64,000 nt of DNA from Oscillospiraceae bacterium (GCA_028689635.1 JAQVCU010000004.1:1-64000); one strand, 5' to 3'. Counted from the stretch's first letter, positions 1-10,753 are shown. Program-made: numbers and translations. The notes: generated by a model not told the origin, from the letters alone.

Positions 1-65
1 TTTGCGGCAGGGGAGCCGCAGGCGATTGGATACCGCCTACTGCAGGAGTGCTGTCCGGTTTTTGA

Positions 66-310
66 TCCTTAGGTCGTGGGCCTGCCCGGCCCACACCCGG
101 CCACATTTCTTTTGGCAGAAAAGAAATATGGAAAAGAAACTGCTATGCGAAAGCTTCGCTTTCGATGCAAAGGGACTGTTGTCGGCGCTTTGCTGCTGCC
201 GAAAGCCGGTATGCCCCACTTTTCCAACCAGAGTGCGCCTCTCGCGGCGACAACGCGGGCGCGGCGGAGAAAATAAGTGCCTGGGGCGAAGAAGGCAAGT
301 GACTGCGGCG
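66..310. repeat. Non-coding region with several successive hairpins; candidate dispersed palindromic repeat
   Basis: GTGGGCC-TGCCC-GGCCCAC (76-94), TTTCTTTT-GGCAG-AAAAGAAA (106-126), CGAAAGC-TTC-GCTTTCG (148-164). Overlapping ORFs in several frames look spurious. Confidence 0.35.
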
Positions 311-364
311 GCAGTTGTTTTTTTCCAGCTCTCAGCCGTGTCCCTCTCCTTACGCCCATCAAAA

Positions 365-403
365 AAAGAGCCGCCGAATGATCGGGCGGTTCTTTTTTGT
401 TTC
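365..403. terminator. Bidirectional rho-independent terminator
   Basis: AAAAAAAGAGCCGCC-GAATGATC-GGGCGGTTCTTTTTT downstream of the minus-strand VanZ-like gene. Confidence 0.8.
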
Positions 404-410
404 TCACTTA

Positions 411-959
411 TCATTTCCAAATCGATCGGGCCAAACGCCAAAGGACCCATCCCAGCATGGCGCCGCAGATATTGAGCAGAAGATCGTCAATATCGCTGGC
501 CCCGGAGCCGAACAGCCACTGAAGGGCCTCGATAGCGGCGGAAAGCGCCGCCGAACAGCCCAAAAGGACGGCGGGACGGCGCAGGGCGGCAACGGTCATC
601 GGGCCCAACACGCCCAGGGGCAGGAACCAGATCATATTCCCCGCAACATGATACAGAAAAGGCCACAGGCCGCGCCCGGCCTCCTCCAGAGTGGTGCGCA
701 GGGGGACAAGCTGCACCGTCGCCCAGGAACGCGAAATATCGGAAAAATGGAAAAAGCCGTTCCAATCCCGGATGACGGTGATCTGGAAAAGAGCCGCCAG
801 GTAGCAGACGAACAACAGGGAGAGAAGGTATGGCCGCGCCTGCCGCAGGGACGCGTTTTTCCGGCAGGACAGAGCATACCCGGCGCTCCAAAGAAGACCG
901 GCGGCCAGGGCAAACACAAAGGCCCGCCGGCTGTAAAGCAGGATCCCGGAAAGACTCAT
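411..959 (-). CDS. VanZ-like family membrane protein
   Basis: Hydrophobic 182 aa ORF with VanZ-like pattern (NMIWFLPLGVLGP..., EALQWLFGSGASDIDDLLLNICGAMLG). Confidence 0.8.
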   Translation of the reverse strand: MSLSGILLYSRRAFVFALAAGLLWSAGYALSCRKNASLRQARPYLLSLLFVCYLAALFQITVIRDWNGFFHFSDISRSWATVQLVPLRTTLEEAGRGLWPFLYHVAGNMIWFLPLGVLGPMTVAALRRPAVLLGCSAALSAAIEALQWLFGSGASDIDDLLLNICGAMLGWVLWRLARSIWK

Positions 960-971
960 GGCGGCCTCCTG

Positions 972-1637
972 TCAGACGATGGCCATGCCGTTGATGACCA
1001 GGCTGAAACGCAGGCCCAGCTGATCCCCGGCTCGTTTGCAGAGCATCATGCGGCTGAGAAAGATCTCAAAATAATCGATCACAGGGCACAGGTCGGTATT
1101 GATGGTGATGGAAAGGGTGATCTTTTTCTTTTCCACGTCCAGATCCAGCTGGGATTTTTCCACCGAATAGTTTACGCGGTCGTGGATATCCAGGGCGGGA
1201 ACGCCGTTGTGGCGCACCCGGGAGCGGCGCACGTCGCTTTTGTCGGCCAAAATGAGGGCGGCGGCGATGGGGCTTACCGGTACGGCGGTTTTCTCATCGT
1301 GGTTGCCGATGGCGGAGACGATGGTACACACTTCTTCGGCGTCCATGCCCATCTCGGTGAGGATGATGAAGGCCATAATGCCGCCACTTTGGGCGTGATC
1401 GTCCCGGTTCACCACATTGCCGATATCGTGAAGGAACCCGGCGATGCGGGCCAGCTCCACCTGGCGCTGCGGGTATCCCAGCTCCAAAAGCAGGTTGCTG
1501 GCTACGCCTGCGCAGCGGGTGACGTGGGCGTAGGAATGCTCGGTATAACCGGAGGCGTTGAGCACCTGATCTGCCATTTTGATATAGGTGCGGATGGTCT
1601 CGTTTTTTTGGATGTCCTCAAAGGTGACCAGTGCCAT
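972..1637 (-). CDS. HD-domain phosphohydrolase
   Basis: HSYAHVTRCAGVASNLL...GFLHDIGNVVNRDDHAQSG...IGNHDE HD-type motifs; start chosen at MALVTFEDIQ. Confidence 0.8.
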   Translation of the reverse strand: MALVTFEDIQKNETIRTYIKMADQVLNASGYTEHSYAHVTRCAGVASNLLLELGYPQRQVELARIAGFLHDIGNVVNRDDHAQSGGIMAFIILTEMGMDAEEVCTIVSAIGNHDEKTAVPVSPIAAALILADKSDVRRSRVRHNGVPALDIHDRVNYSVEKSQLDLDVEKKKITLSITINTDLCPVIDYFEIFLSRMMLCKRAGDQLGLRFSLVINGMAIV

Positions 1638-1874
1638 AAAAATCCCCCTTTTTCTACCGGTGCGGCTCAGGCCGCCCAAGGGGCGGAAGGGAGGGAGGCA
1701 GCGCCGGCACAACGTATCATTTCTATTATAAAACCTTTTGCAGCAAAAGTCATGGCCATTTTGTAAAAAGGAAAAATTGCGGATGGGGAGAGCTGTCCGA
1801 CAGGTTGACAAGGCCCGGGCAGTAGTTTAAAATAAGAATAATTGTTGAAAATTTATCAGAATGGGGAGACAGCG

Positions 1875-3035
1875 ATGGAGCAGAAGGTCACAGCCGCGGC
1901 GGAGCATTTTGCCAAACTGGTGGAACAGCAGCTGGCGCGGGTGGAACGTATGAAGAAGGATCAGGAGTTCACCGATTTTGCGGCGCTTTCCCAGGTAGTC
2001 GTCGGCATCTGCGGCGGCGACGGCATCGGCCCGATCATCACGCGGGAGGCCTGCCGGGTGCTGGAATATCTTCTGGCCGACGAGCTGCGTTCGGGCAAGG
2101 TCGTTTTTAAAATGATCGACGGCCTTACCATTGAAAACCGTATCGCCAAGGGAAAATCCATTCCGGACGATGTCATGGAGCAGCTTAAAAGCTGCCATGT
2201 GATCCTCAAAGGCCCCACCACCACGCCACGGGCAGGGGGCGATATGCCCAATCTGGAAAGCGCCAACGTCACCATGCGCCGGGAGCTGGATCTCTTTGCC
2301 AATGTGCGCCCGGTCAAGGTGCCGGAGGAGGGGATCGACTGGATCTTCTTCCGCGAGAACACCGAGGGCTCCTATACTTTAGGCTCCCGGGGGATCAACG
2401 TGGACGACGGCCTGGCGGTGGATTTCACCGTCACCACTGCCGGCGGTACCGACCGCATTGCGCGCCTGGCTTATGACTACGCCGCAAGAAACGGGAAAAA
2501 CCGGGTGTCCATCGTTACCAAAGCCAATATCATCAAGACCACAGACGGCAATTTCCTGCGCCGCTGCCAGGCCATTGGACAAGAATATCCGGGGATCTCC
2601 ACCGATGACTGGTACATCGATATCATGACGGCGAACCTGGTGAACCAGGATATCCGCAGCGGCTTCCAGGTGTTTATTCTGCCCAACCTTTACGGCGATA
2701 TCATCACCGACGAGGCGGCCCAGATCCAGGGCGGCGTCGGCACCGCCGGCAGCGCCAACATCGGCCAGCATTACGCCATGTTTGAGGCGGTGCATGGTTC
2801 GGCGCCCAGGCTGATGGAACAGGGCCTTGGCGATTATGCCGACCCTTCCTCCATCTTGCGGGCTGCGGCGCTGCTGCTTTCCCACATCGGGCGGCAGAAG
2901 CAGGCGGAGAAACTGGAAAAGGCGCTGGATATCTGTGGGGTCACGGAAAAGAAGATCTTGGCCAATGGTACCGCCGCAGGCGCCACCTGCCGGGAATTTG
3001 GCGATTATGTCATGGAGACTGTGGCGAAGCTGTAA
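1875..3035 (+). CDS. Isocitrate/isopropylmalate dehydrogenase family protein (NAD-dependent isocitrate dehydrogenase-like)
   Basis: GGDGIGPIITREACRVLE, FRENTEGSYTLGSRG, NLYGDIITDEAAQIQGGVGTAGSANIG, FEAVHGSAP. Confidence 0.85.
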   Translation: MEQKVTAAAEHFAKLVEQQLARVERMKKDQEFTDFAALSQVVVGICGGDGIGPIITREACRVLEYLLADELRSGKVVFKMIDGLTIENRIAKGKSIPDDVMEQLKSCHVILKGPTTTPRAGGDMPNLESANVTMRRELDLFANVRPVKVPEEGIDWIFFRENTEGSYTLGSRGINVDDGLAVDFTVTTAGGTDRIARLAYDYAARNGKNRVSIVTKANIIKTTDGNFLRRCQAIGQEYPGISTDDWYIDIMTANLVNQDIRSGFQVFILPNLYGDIITDEAAQIQGGVGTAGSANIGQHYAMFEAVHGSAPRLMEQGLGDYADPSSILRAAALLLSHIGRQKQAEKLEKALDICGVTEKKILANGTAAGATCREFGDYVMETVAKL

Positions 3036-3075
3036 AAGCAGCAAAGCTCTCCACAAAAATTAAGCGAAAAGATGG

Positions 3076-3747
3076 GTGTATATGGGCAACAAATCTGTGT
3101 CGATCTCTGTGGTCAGGCGCCTGCCGCGGTATTACCGCTTTTTGGGGGAGCTGCTGAACCATTCGGTGCAGCGCATCTCTTCCAGGGAGCTTTCCCAGCG
3201 CATGGGGCTGACGGCCTCCCAGATCCGGCAGGATCTGAACTGCTTTGGAGGTTTTGGCCAGCAGGGCTATGGCTATAACGTAGAGCTTCTTCACCGGGAA
3301 ATCGGGAATATCCTGGGGATGAACCAGCATAAAAAGACCATCCTCATCGGCGTGGGGAATTTGGGGAGAGCCATCCTCTCCCACATGGCCTTTGAGGAAA
3401 AGGGCATCGAGATCATCGGCCTGTTTGACCGCAGCGAGGCGCTGGTAGGCGAAAAGATCGGCGGCCTCACCATTGCGCATACCGATGAGCTGGAGGCCTT
3501 CTGCCGGGAACGCCAGCCCAAAGTGGCGATCCTTTGCGTGCCAAAATACACGGCGGAGGATCTGGTGGTGCGCCTGTGCAAGCTTGGGGTCAACGCCTAT
3601 TGGAATTTTTCTCATTACGATATTGCCGTTCATCATCCCGGGACTGTGGTGGAGAACGTCCATCTGGGCGACAGCCTGATGACCCTCTGCTATGAGGTGA
3701 AGGAGATGGAGGAACCCTCCGCGCCCCAGGGCGGAAAAAAGGAATAA
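3076..3747 (+). CDS. rex: Redox-sensing transcriptional repressor Rex
   Basis: SQRMGLTASQIRQDLNCFGGFGQQGYGYNV winged helix and GVGNLGRAILSH Rossmann motif; alternative ATG start at 3082. Confidence 0.93.
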   Translation: MYMGNKSVSISVVRRLPRYYRFLGELLNHSVQRISSRELSQRMGLTASQIRQDLNCFGGFGQQGYGYNVELLHREIGNILGMNQHKKTILIGVGNLGRAILSHMAFEEKGIEIIGLFDRSEALVGEKIGGLTIAHTDELEAFCRERQPKVAILCVPKYTAEDLVVRLCKLGVNAYWNFSHYDIAVHHPGTVVENVHLGDSLMTLCYEVKEMEEPSAPQGGKKE

Positions 3748-4112
3748 ACAATTTTGAGGGCTGCGGAGTTTTCCGCGGCCCTCTTTTTTACGCCAAAAGA
3801 CCCCGCTTTGACCAGAAGCGGGGGCTTTTTGACAATCGGAGTGCAATCTATGAAGAACGATAAAATCGGAGTACTTGGTCTGTCCCATCCGCCGGGCTGG
3901 TATTCCATCCGCCCGGCAGACTGACAGTTGTTCTTGTTTTCGTGAAAAAGAACCTGTGAAGAAAAAGCGTTTGGGGCGGCGGCCGGGTCGTTTTCCCGAA
4001 GCGCCGGATCCTTTTGACAGTTTTTATTATAAGGGGCCATTATGTTTTCCCTGTGAAAAGGCGGAAAACGATCTGCAAACAGAAAATGAAAAAACTGTGT
4101 CCTGTCCTCTGA

Positions 4113-4153
4113 AAAAAAGCGGCCCGAAGGCGAAAACCTTCGGGCCGCTTGGC
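4113..4153 (-). terminator. Rho-independent terminator of thrS
   Basis: AAAAAAAGCGGCCCGAAGGCGAAAACCTTCGGGCCGCTT read on the minus strand. Confidence 0.8.
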
Positions 4154-4166
4154 TGTGCGGATATGA

Positions 4167-6107
4167 TCAGAACGCTTTGGTGCGGATCTCTTCCAGGATC
4201 TGGCTGAGGAATTCCTCGACGGATTTTACGCCGCCGTTTTCTTCCTTGCGGGCGCGGACGGAGACGGTGCGGTCCTCCATTTCCTTGTCGCCCACCACCA
4301 GCATGTAGGGGATCTTTTTGAGCTGGGCTTCGCGGATCTTGTAGCCCATTTTCTCACTGCGGTAGTCTACCTCGCTGCGCAGGCCCGCGGCCTGCAGCTT
4401 CTCGTTAAGAGCGGTGCAGTATTCGTGCTGGCGCTCGGTGATGGGGACGATCTCCACCTGAGTGGGCATCAGCCAGGTGGGCAGGGCGCCGGCGAATTTT
4501 TCCAGCAGCAGAGCCAGCGTGCGCTCGTAGCAGCCGATGTTGGTGCGGTGGATGATATAGGGAAGATGATCCTTGCCGTCCTCGCCGGTATAGTACATGC
4601 CAAAGCGCTGGGCCAGCAGCATATCGATCTGAATAGTGACCAGGGTGTCCTCCTTGCCGAAGACGTTTTTGATCTGGATATCCAGCTTGGGGCCGTAGAA
4701 GGCGGCTTCGTCAAACCCGATGGTGTAGGGGACGTCGAGATCCTCCAGGATCTTTTTCATAGCGGCCTGGGCGATCTCCCACTGTTCCGCGGAGCCCTCA
4801 TATTTGTTGCCGGGGTTCGCGGGATCCCACTGGCTGAAGCGGAAGGTGACGTCGTCATAGAGGCCCAGGGTCTGCAGGGAATATTTGGCCAGATCCAGGC
4901 AGCCCTTGAATTCTTCCTCCAGCTGGTCGGGGCGCAGGATCAGATGCCCTTCGGAAATGGTGAACTGGCGCACGCGGATCAGGCCGTGCATCTCGCCGGA
5001 ATCCTCGTTGCGGAACAGGGTGCTGGTCTCGCCCAGGCGCATGGGCAGGTCGCGATAAGAACGCTTGCGGTTGAGGAAGACCTGATATTGGAAGGGGCAG
5101 GTCATGGGGCGCAGGGCAAAACATTCCTTGGATTCATCGTAAGGATCCCCCAGCACAAACATGCCGTCCAGGTAATGATCCCAGTGGCCGGAGATCTTGT
5201 AAAATTCTCGTTTGGCCATCAGGGGGGTCTTGGTCAGCAGATATCCCCGCTGCTGCTCGGTGTCCTCCACCCAGCGCTGCAGGATCTGGATAACGCGGCT
5301 GCCGTTGGGCAGCATGATGGGCAGGCCCTGGCCCACCACATCCACGGTGGTAAAATATTCCAGCTCACGGCCGATCTTGTTGTGGTCGCGCTTGCGGGCT
5401 TCTTCCTGCTGCGCCAGATATTCCTCCAAAGCGCTGGCCTTGGGGAAGGAGATGCCGTAAAGGCGGGTGAGAGAATCCTTCGAGGAATCCCCGCGCCAGT
5501 AGGCGGCGGTGGCCTGCAGCAGCTTGACCGCTTTTACAGTACCCGTGCGGGCCAGATGGGGCCCGGCGCACAGGTCGGTAAAATCCCCCTGGGTGTAGAT
5601 GGTGAGATCCCAGCCTTTTTCCGCGTATTCTTCCAGCAGTTCCAGCTTATAGGGCTGGTCTTTGAAGATTTGACGGCCTTCCTCCACGGTAATGCTCTTT
5701 TTCTCCAGAGGGATATCCTCTTTGACGATTTTTTTCATCTCGGCCTCAATGGAGGCAAAGTCCTCCGGCGTCAAGGCCCGGGTGTACTTCATGTCGTAGT
5801 AAAAGCCGTCGTCCAGGGCGGGGCCGATGCCGAAGGCCGTGCCGGGGAACAGGCGCTGCACCGCCTGGGCCATGATGTGGGCCGAGGTGTGCCAGAAGGC
5901 TTTTTTGCCGGCTTCGTCGTCAAAGGTGAGGATGGCGACCTCGGCGTTTTCCGCAATGGGGGTGCGCAGGTCGGTCACTTCGCCGTTTACTTCGGCGGCA
6001 CAGGCCGCTTTGGCCAGGCCCGCGCCCAGCTCCTTGGCGATGTCCATGGCGGTTACGGGAACGTCATATTCTTTTACCGTGCCGCCTTTGAGCGTGATTT
6101 GAATCAT
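4167..6107 (-). CDS. thrS: Threonyl-tRNA synthetase
   Basis: TGS domain, HTSAHIMAQAVQRLFPG, class II motifs (RPMTCPFQYQVF, MRLGETSTLFRNEDSGEMHGLIRVRQFT). Confidence 0.97.
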   Translation of the reverse strand: MIQITLKGGTVKEYDVPVTAMDIAKELGAGLAKAACAAEVNGEVTDLRTPIAENAEVAILTFDDEAGKKAFWHTSAHIMAQAVQRLFPGTAFGIGPALDDGFYYDMKYTRALTPEDFASIEAEMKKIVKEDIPLEKKSITVEEGRQIFKDQPYKLELLEEYAEKGWDLTIYTQGDFTDLCAGPHLARTGTVKAVKLLQATAAYWRGDSSKDSLTRLYGISFPKASALEEYLAQQEEARKRDHNKIGRELEYFTTVDVVGQGLPIMLPNGSRVIQILQRWVEDTEQQRGYLLTKTPLMAKREFYKISGHWDHYLDGMFVLGDPYDESKECFALRPMTCPFQYQVFLNRKRSYRDLPMRLGETSTLFRNEDSGEMHGLIRVRQFTISEGHLILRPDQLEEEFKGCLDLAKYSLQTLGLYDDVTFRFSQWDPANPGNKYEGSAEQWEIAQAAMKKILEDLDVPYTIGFDEAAFYGPKLDIQIKNVFGKEDTLVTIQIDMLLAQRFGMYYTGEDGKDHLPYIIHRTNIGCYERTLALLLEKFAGALPTWLMPTQVEIVPITERQHEYCTALNEKLQAAGLRSEVDYRSEKMGYKIREAQLKKIPYMLVVGDKEMEDRTVSVRARKEENGGVKSVEEFLSQILEEIRTKAF

Positions 6108-6161
6108 TTTTCTTCCTCCTATCGTTCATGCCGTCCAGCTTTTGCTGCCGGGGAAGGGAAT

Positions 6162-6416
6162 AAAAAAAGCTCCACCCCCGATCGGCTCAGGGGTGAAGCA
6201 AAAGCTCCACGGTTCCACCCTCGTTGCGGGAAAACCCGCCACTCATCGTATCCGGCTGTAACGGGCCGGGGCCCGGCGGTTTTTTCCCGCACTCAGGAGC
6301 TGGTACCGCGGCAGATATCCTTGGGCGGCCTTACAGCTCATGGGGCGGCCCTCTCTGGAAGGATAGGATGTGGCGCGGCGTCTCCGTCATAGATTTTTAT
6401 GACAGCATTGAATTTT
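6162..6416 (-). promoter_or_regulatory. T-box leader of thrS (with terminator)
   Basis: Minus strand reads GAGGGTGGAACCGTGGAGC (T-box) followed by AGCTTTTGCTTCACCCCTGAGCC...GGGGGTGGAGCTTTTTTT terminator, immediately upstream of thrS. Confidence 0.9.
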
Positions 6417-6422
6417 GGCTTC

Positions 6423-6451
6423 ATGATAGCACCATGAACCGGGAAAGTCAA
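6423..6451 (-). promoter_or_regulatory. Sigma-A-like promoter of the thrS T-box leader
   Basis: Minus strand TTGACT-N17-TATCAT. Confidence 0.7.
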
Positions 6452-6671
6452 CCCTTTTTGCGTGGGGAGAGGGGGAAAACAGGGGCTTTTTTGTCCGCAG
6501 TGCAAAGACAAAAAGAGCGAAAAAGCAGAAACTTTCGCAAACGCATCGAAAAAGCAGTGCCAAATGGGAATTGCCATGGGGGAAGAGGGCGAGAAAAAAC
6601 TGGAATTTTGTTAAAAACATGCAAAACCGAAGAAAAGTATCATAAATTTATACAATACATATCCAAATTTC

Positions 6672-6700
6672 TTGACAGATTGATTGACACGCTATAGAAT
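6672..6700 (+). promoter_or_regulatory. Sigma-A-like promoter upstream of rny
   Basis: TTGACA-N17-TAGAAT. Confidence 0.6.
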
Positions 6701-6787
6701 ATATCTAATGTGCGATATTATGCAAAACCAATTTGCGTTACCGATATTCGCGTAGAATTTTTAGAAAAGGAGGCTTTTTTTACAGCG

Positions 6788-8350
6788 ATGGATCCGAAAA
6801 CGATATTAGCATGCGTCATTTCTGCAGTTGTTGCTTTTGCCATTGGTGGAATCCTGTGCTTTTTCATGGGCATTGCATATAGACGGAAAGTAGCGGAAGC
6901 GGAACTGGGTACGGCGGAGGAAGAGGCCAAGCGAATTCTCAGCGAGGCGATCAAATCGGCCGAGAGCAGAAAGAAAGAGGCCCTTGTAGAGGCCAAGGAC
7001 GAGATCTACAAAATGCGCAGCGAGGCGGAAAAAGACGTCAAGGAGCGCCGCAGCGAAGTACAGCGGCAGGAGCGCCGCCTGGTCCAGAAGGAAGAATCCA
7101 TGGACCGGAAGATCGAAAACCTGGAAAAAAAGGACGAACAGCTCCAGGTCAAGCTCAAGGAGGCGGAAGCCAAACTTGCGGAGACCGATGAGATCAAAAA
7201 GCAGCAGTTTGAGATGCTCGAGCGCATTTCCGGCCTGACGGCGGAACAGGCGAAGGAGTATCTGCTGGCCAACCTGGAAAATGAGCTGATCCACGAAAAG
7301 GCTTTGAAGATCAACCAATATGAGACAACTTTGAAAGAAGAGTCCGATCAGAAGGCGCGGGAGATCATCTCCACCGCCATCCAGCGCTGCGCTGCCGACC
7401 ACGTGGCAGAGGCCACGGTATCGGTGGTGCCGCTGCCCAACGATGAGATGAAGGGCCGCATCATCGGCCGCGAGGGCAGGAACATCCGCACTCTGGAGAC
7501 CCTGACCGGCGTTGATCTGATCATTGACGATACCCCCGAGGCCATTACCCTTTCCTCCTACGACCCGGTACGCCGGGAGGTGGCCCGCATCGCCCTGGAG
7601 CGACTGATCCAGGATGGACGCATCCACCCTGCGCGCATCGAGGAAATGGTGGAGAAAGCCCGCAAGGAAGTGGACGCCAAGATCAAGCAGGACGGGGAAC
7701 GCGCCGTTCTGGAGACCGGCGTACACGGCATGCATCCGGAATTGGTGAAGCTGCTGGGCCGCATGCGTTACCGCACAAGCTATGGGCAGAACGTGCTGGA
7801 TCATTCCATCGAGGTCTCGCACATTGCCGGGATGATGGCGGCCGAGATCGGCGCCGACGTCAATTCCGCCAAACGCGCCGGCCTGATCCACGATATCGGC
7901 AAGGCCCTGACCCACGAGATCGAGGGTTCCCATGTGGCCATCGGCGTGGAAGTAGCCAAAAAATACAAAGAAAACGCCAATATCCTTCATGCCATCGAAG
8001 CGCATCACGGAGACGTGGAGCCCAAGACCATCGTGGCATGCCTGGTGCAGGCGGCGGACGCCATTTCTGCGGCCCGTCCCGGCGCGCGGCGTGAAAATGT
8101 AGAGAATTATATCCGCCGGTTGGAGAAGCTGGAGGAGATCGCCAATTCTTTCGAGGGCGTCGAGAAGTGTTATGCCATCCAGGCCGGACGGGAAGTCCGC
8201 ATCATGGTGAAGCCCGAGATCATCCGGGACGACCAGACCATTCTGGTGGCCCGCGAGATCGCGAAAAAGATCGAATCCGAGATGGATTATCCCGGCCAGA
8301 TCAAGGTTCATGTGGTGCGCGAAAGCCGCGCCATCGAGTTTGCCAAATAA
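6788..8350 (+). CDS. rny: Ribonuclease Y
   Basis: N-terminal TM, coiled coil, KH domain ([29 protein letters not shown]), HD domain ([17 protein letters not shown]). Confidence 0.97.
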   Translation: MDPKTILACVISAVVAFAIGGILCFFMGIAYRRKVAEAELGTAEEEAKRILSEAIKSAESRKKEALVEAKDEIYKMRSEAEKDVKERRSEVQRQERRLVQKEESMDRKIENLEKKDEQLQVKLKEAEAKLAETDEIKKQQFEMLERISGLTAEQAKEYLLANLENELIHEKALKINQYETTLKEESDQKAREIISTAIQRCAADHVAEATVSVVPLPNDEMKGRIIGREGRNIRTLETLTGVDLIIDDTPEAITLSSYDPVRREVARIALERLIQDGRIHPARIEEMVEKARKEVDAKIKQDGERAVLETGVHGMHPELVKLLGRMRYRTSYGQNVLDHSIEVSHIAGMMAAEIGADVNSAKRAGLIHDIGKALTHEIEGSHVAIGVEVAKKYKENANILHAIEAHHGDVEPKTIVACLVQAADAISAARPGARRENVENYIRRLEKLEEIANSFEGVEKCYAIQAGREVRIMVKPEIIRDDQTILVAREIAKKIESEMDYPGQIKVHVVRESRAIEFAK

Positions 8351-8453
8351 GAACCGCTGCGGCCCGCGCCAACAAAGCGCGGGCCGTTTTGACGCGGCGG
8401 GCCGGCGCCCGAGGAAATGAAAAACGGCAAAGAGAGCAGTCGGGGGTTTGTTT

Positions 8454-9221
8454 ATGAGAGTACTGGCCATTGGAGACGTAGTGGGGCAGGCGGGCTGTGA
8501 ATTTTTACGGGCGAAGCTGCCCCGGTTAAAAGCGGAATATAAAGCCGATCTTGTGATCGTCAACGGGGAAAATTCGGCGGAGGGGAACGGAATTCTGCCC
8601 CATTCCGCAAAGATGATCTACGATTGCGGGGCCGATGTGATCACCACCGGGAACCACGGGCTGCGCCGAAGGGAGATCAACGAGGTGATGGATCGGGGCG
8701 AGGGACTGTTGCGCCCCGCCAATTACCATCCCAGCGCCCACGGCCAGGGGTGGTATATCCACGACGCCATGTCCTGGAAGGCCTGCGTGATCAACCTGCA
8801 GGGCTCGGTCTATTTGGATACCTACGAAAACCCCTTCGCCTGCGTGGACCGGATCCTGGCCCAGGTGGAGACCCCGGTGATCCTGGTGGATCTGCACGGG
8901 GAGGCCACCAGCGAAAAAGAGGCCATGGGCTATTATCTGGACGGGCGCGTGTCGGCGGTGTTTGGCACCCATACCCATGTGCAGACGGCGGACGAACAGA
9001 TCCTGCCCAACGGCACGGCTTATATCTCCGATATCGGCATGTGCGGCCCCTTTTACTCGGTGTTGGGGGTAGATCCGGAACTGGCGATCCGAAGGCTGTC
9101 CACCAATTTGCCCACCCGTTTTGAAAACGCGCAGGGGCCCTGCGCTTTGGGCGGCGTGATGATCGACATCGACGAAAAAACCGGCCGCGCCCGGGAGATC
9201 ATACGGATCCAGGCGCGCTGA
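8454..9221 (+). CDS. ymdB: TIGR00282-type metallophosphoesterase (YmdB-like)
   Basis: GDVVGQAGCEFLRAKLP, VNGENSAEGNGI, TGNHGL, GTHTHVQTADEQILPNGTAYISDIGMCGP. Confidence 0.92.
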   Translation: MRVLAIGDVVGQAGCEFLRAKLPRLKAEYKADLVIVNGENSAEGNGILPHSAKMIYDCGADVITTGNHGLRRREINEVMDRGEGLLRPANYHPSAHGQGWYIHDAMSWKACVINLQGSVYLDTYENPFACVDRILAQVETPVILVDLHGEATSEKEAMGYYLDGRVSAVFGTHTHVQTADEQILPNGTAYISDIGMCGPFYSVLGVDPELAIRRLSTNLPTRFENAQGPCALGGVMIDIDEKTGRAREIIRIQAR

Positions 9222-9244
9222 ACCGGAAAAAGGAGGCTGAAAAA

Positions 9245-10753
9245 ATGAAAAGGTTTCTTCGCCTTTTGGCCGTGGCGGCGGCGCTGCTTTTGCTGTGCGG
9301 CTGTATGTCCCCCATCGCCTCCGACAGTCCCTTGTTCCCCACGACAACGGTGGAAAGGCCGGCGCCGGAGGCCTCCCAGGCCGAGGATATCACCTCCCTG
9401 CGGGTGGCGTACAGCGAGGACGACGGCCTGAACCCCTATGAGATGCGCAGCGAGATCAACCAGAAGCTGTCTCCGCTGCTTTATGATTCGCTCTTTAAGT
9501 TGGACGACAGCCTTTCCGCGATCCCCTGTATGGCAGCGTCCTACGCCATGGAGGAAAACCGCTGTGTTGTCACCTTGCGGGGCGATATCGCCTTCTCGGA
9601 CGGCTCCCCCCTCACGGCGGAAGACGTGGCTTATTCGGCGGGGCTGGCCCGGGCGGAGGGATCCCCCTGGCAGCAGGCGCTGGCGGAGGTCACGGAGGTG
9701 ACGGCGGCCCCCGGCGGTCAGGTGATCTTTGCTTTGGAGCAGGCAGACGCCTATTTTACGGCGCTGCTTACCTTCCCCATCCTCAAAAGCGGTTCGGCGG
9801 AGGCCCCGGTGGGCAGCGGTCGCTATTTCTTGCAGGGAGAGGGAACGCTGGCCCTGAACGAAAATTGGTTTGGCGGCGGTATCCGGCGGATCAAGACCAT
9901 CCAATTAATTTCCCAGCCGGATAAGGAAACATTGATTTATAGCTTAAAAGTTGGTACAATAGATTATATCTATTCCGATCTTTCCGACGAGACCGCCGCC
10001 AATGCGGGAGGGAGCTTTCAGTATGTCTCCCTCAATAATTTGGTGTATCTGGGGATGAACCGCAGCGGGCTTTTGTCCCAGCCGGCGTTCCGCAAGATGC
10101 TGGAGGCGGCCTTGAACCGAAATGCCGTGGTAGAAAATTCCTACTTTGAGCGCGCGGCTGTCGCTGCGGCCCCCTTTCCGCCCCAATGGCCGCCTCTGGC
10201 GGATCTGGAATACTCCCGCGCCATCGACCAGACGGCCATAGCGGAATATCTGGAGGGGTTGGGCTTTTCGGCCCGAGGGGAGGATGGCAGGCTGATCTCG
10301 TCCGCCGGCGCCATTGACCTGACGCTTTTGGTGAACGAGGAAAACAGCTACCGCGTCGCCGCCGCCGCCCAGATCCAGCAGCAGCTGAAGAGCGCCGGGA
10401 TCGGCGTCACCGTGGTGCAGACAGATTTTGCGACTTATCAAAGCCGCATCGCCTCCGGGGACTACGACCTTTTTCTGGGCGAAGTAAAGCTTAAGGCCAA
10501 CATGGATCTCAGCGAGCTGCTCTCCCCGGAGGGGACGCTGGCCTTTGGCGGCCGGGATGAGACGCTTTGGGCAGTTTATCTGGAGTTCCGGGCCGGGCGG
10601 GCTGGCCTAAAAGACTTTTTGGACGCCTTTTACGAAAGCGTCCCCTTTATCCCGCTGGCTTGCCGCCGCGGGGCCGTCTCCTTTACCCGGGCCATTTATT
10701 ACGGCGTGGAGGCTTCGGAGCAGGATATCTTTTATAATATCCAGGACTGGTGA
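9245..10753 (+). CDS. ABC transporter peptide-binding lipoprotein (SBP_bac_5 family)
   Basis: Lipobox LLLLCGC; LRGDIAFSDGSPLTAEDVAYS and overall family-5 solute-binding protein pattern. Confidence 0.8.
   Translation: MKRFLRLLAVAAALLLLCGCMSPIASDSPLFPTTTVERPAPEASQAEDITSLRVAYSEDDGLNPYEMRSEINQKLSPLLYDSLFKLDDSLSAIPCMAASYAMEENRCVVTLRGDIAFSDGSPLTAEDVAYSAGLARAEGSPWQQALAEVTEVTAAPGGQVIFALEQADAYFTALLTFPILKSGSAEAPVGSGRYFLQGEGTLALNENWFGGGIRRIKTIQLISQPDKETLIYSLKVGTIDYIYSDLSDETAANAGGSFQYVSLNNLVYLGMNRSGLLSQPAFRKMLEAALNRNAVVENSYFERAAVAAAPFPPQWPPLADLEYSRAIDQTAIAEYLEGLGFSARGEDGRLISSAGAIDLTLLVNEENSYRVAAAAQIQQQLKSAGIGVTVVQTDFATYQSRIASGDYDLFLGEVKLKANMDLSELLSPEGTLAFGGRDETLWAVYLEFRAGRAGLKDFLDAFYESVPFIPLACRRGAVSFTRAIYYGVEASEQDIFYNIQDW

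Noticed and set aside
315-1766. 483 aa plus-strand ORF
   Set aside because: Antisense to the VanZ-like and HD-domain genes; no domain pattern.
4425-6392. 655 aa plus-strand ORF opposite thrS
   Set aside because: Antisense of thrS and its T-box leader; low-complexity composition typical of shadow ORFs.
6806-8563. 585 aa minus-strand ORF opposite rny
   Set aside because: Shadow ORF of rny; no recognisable domain.
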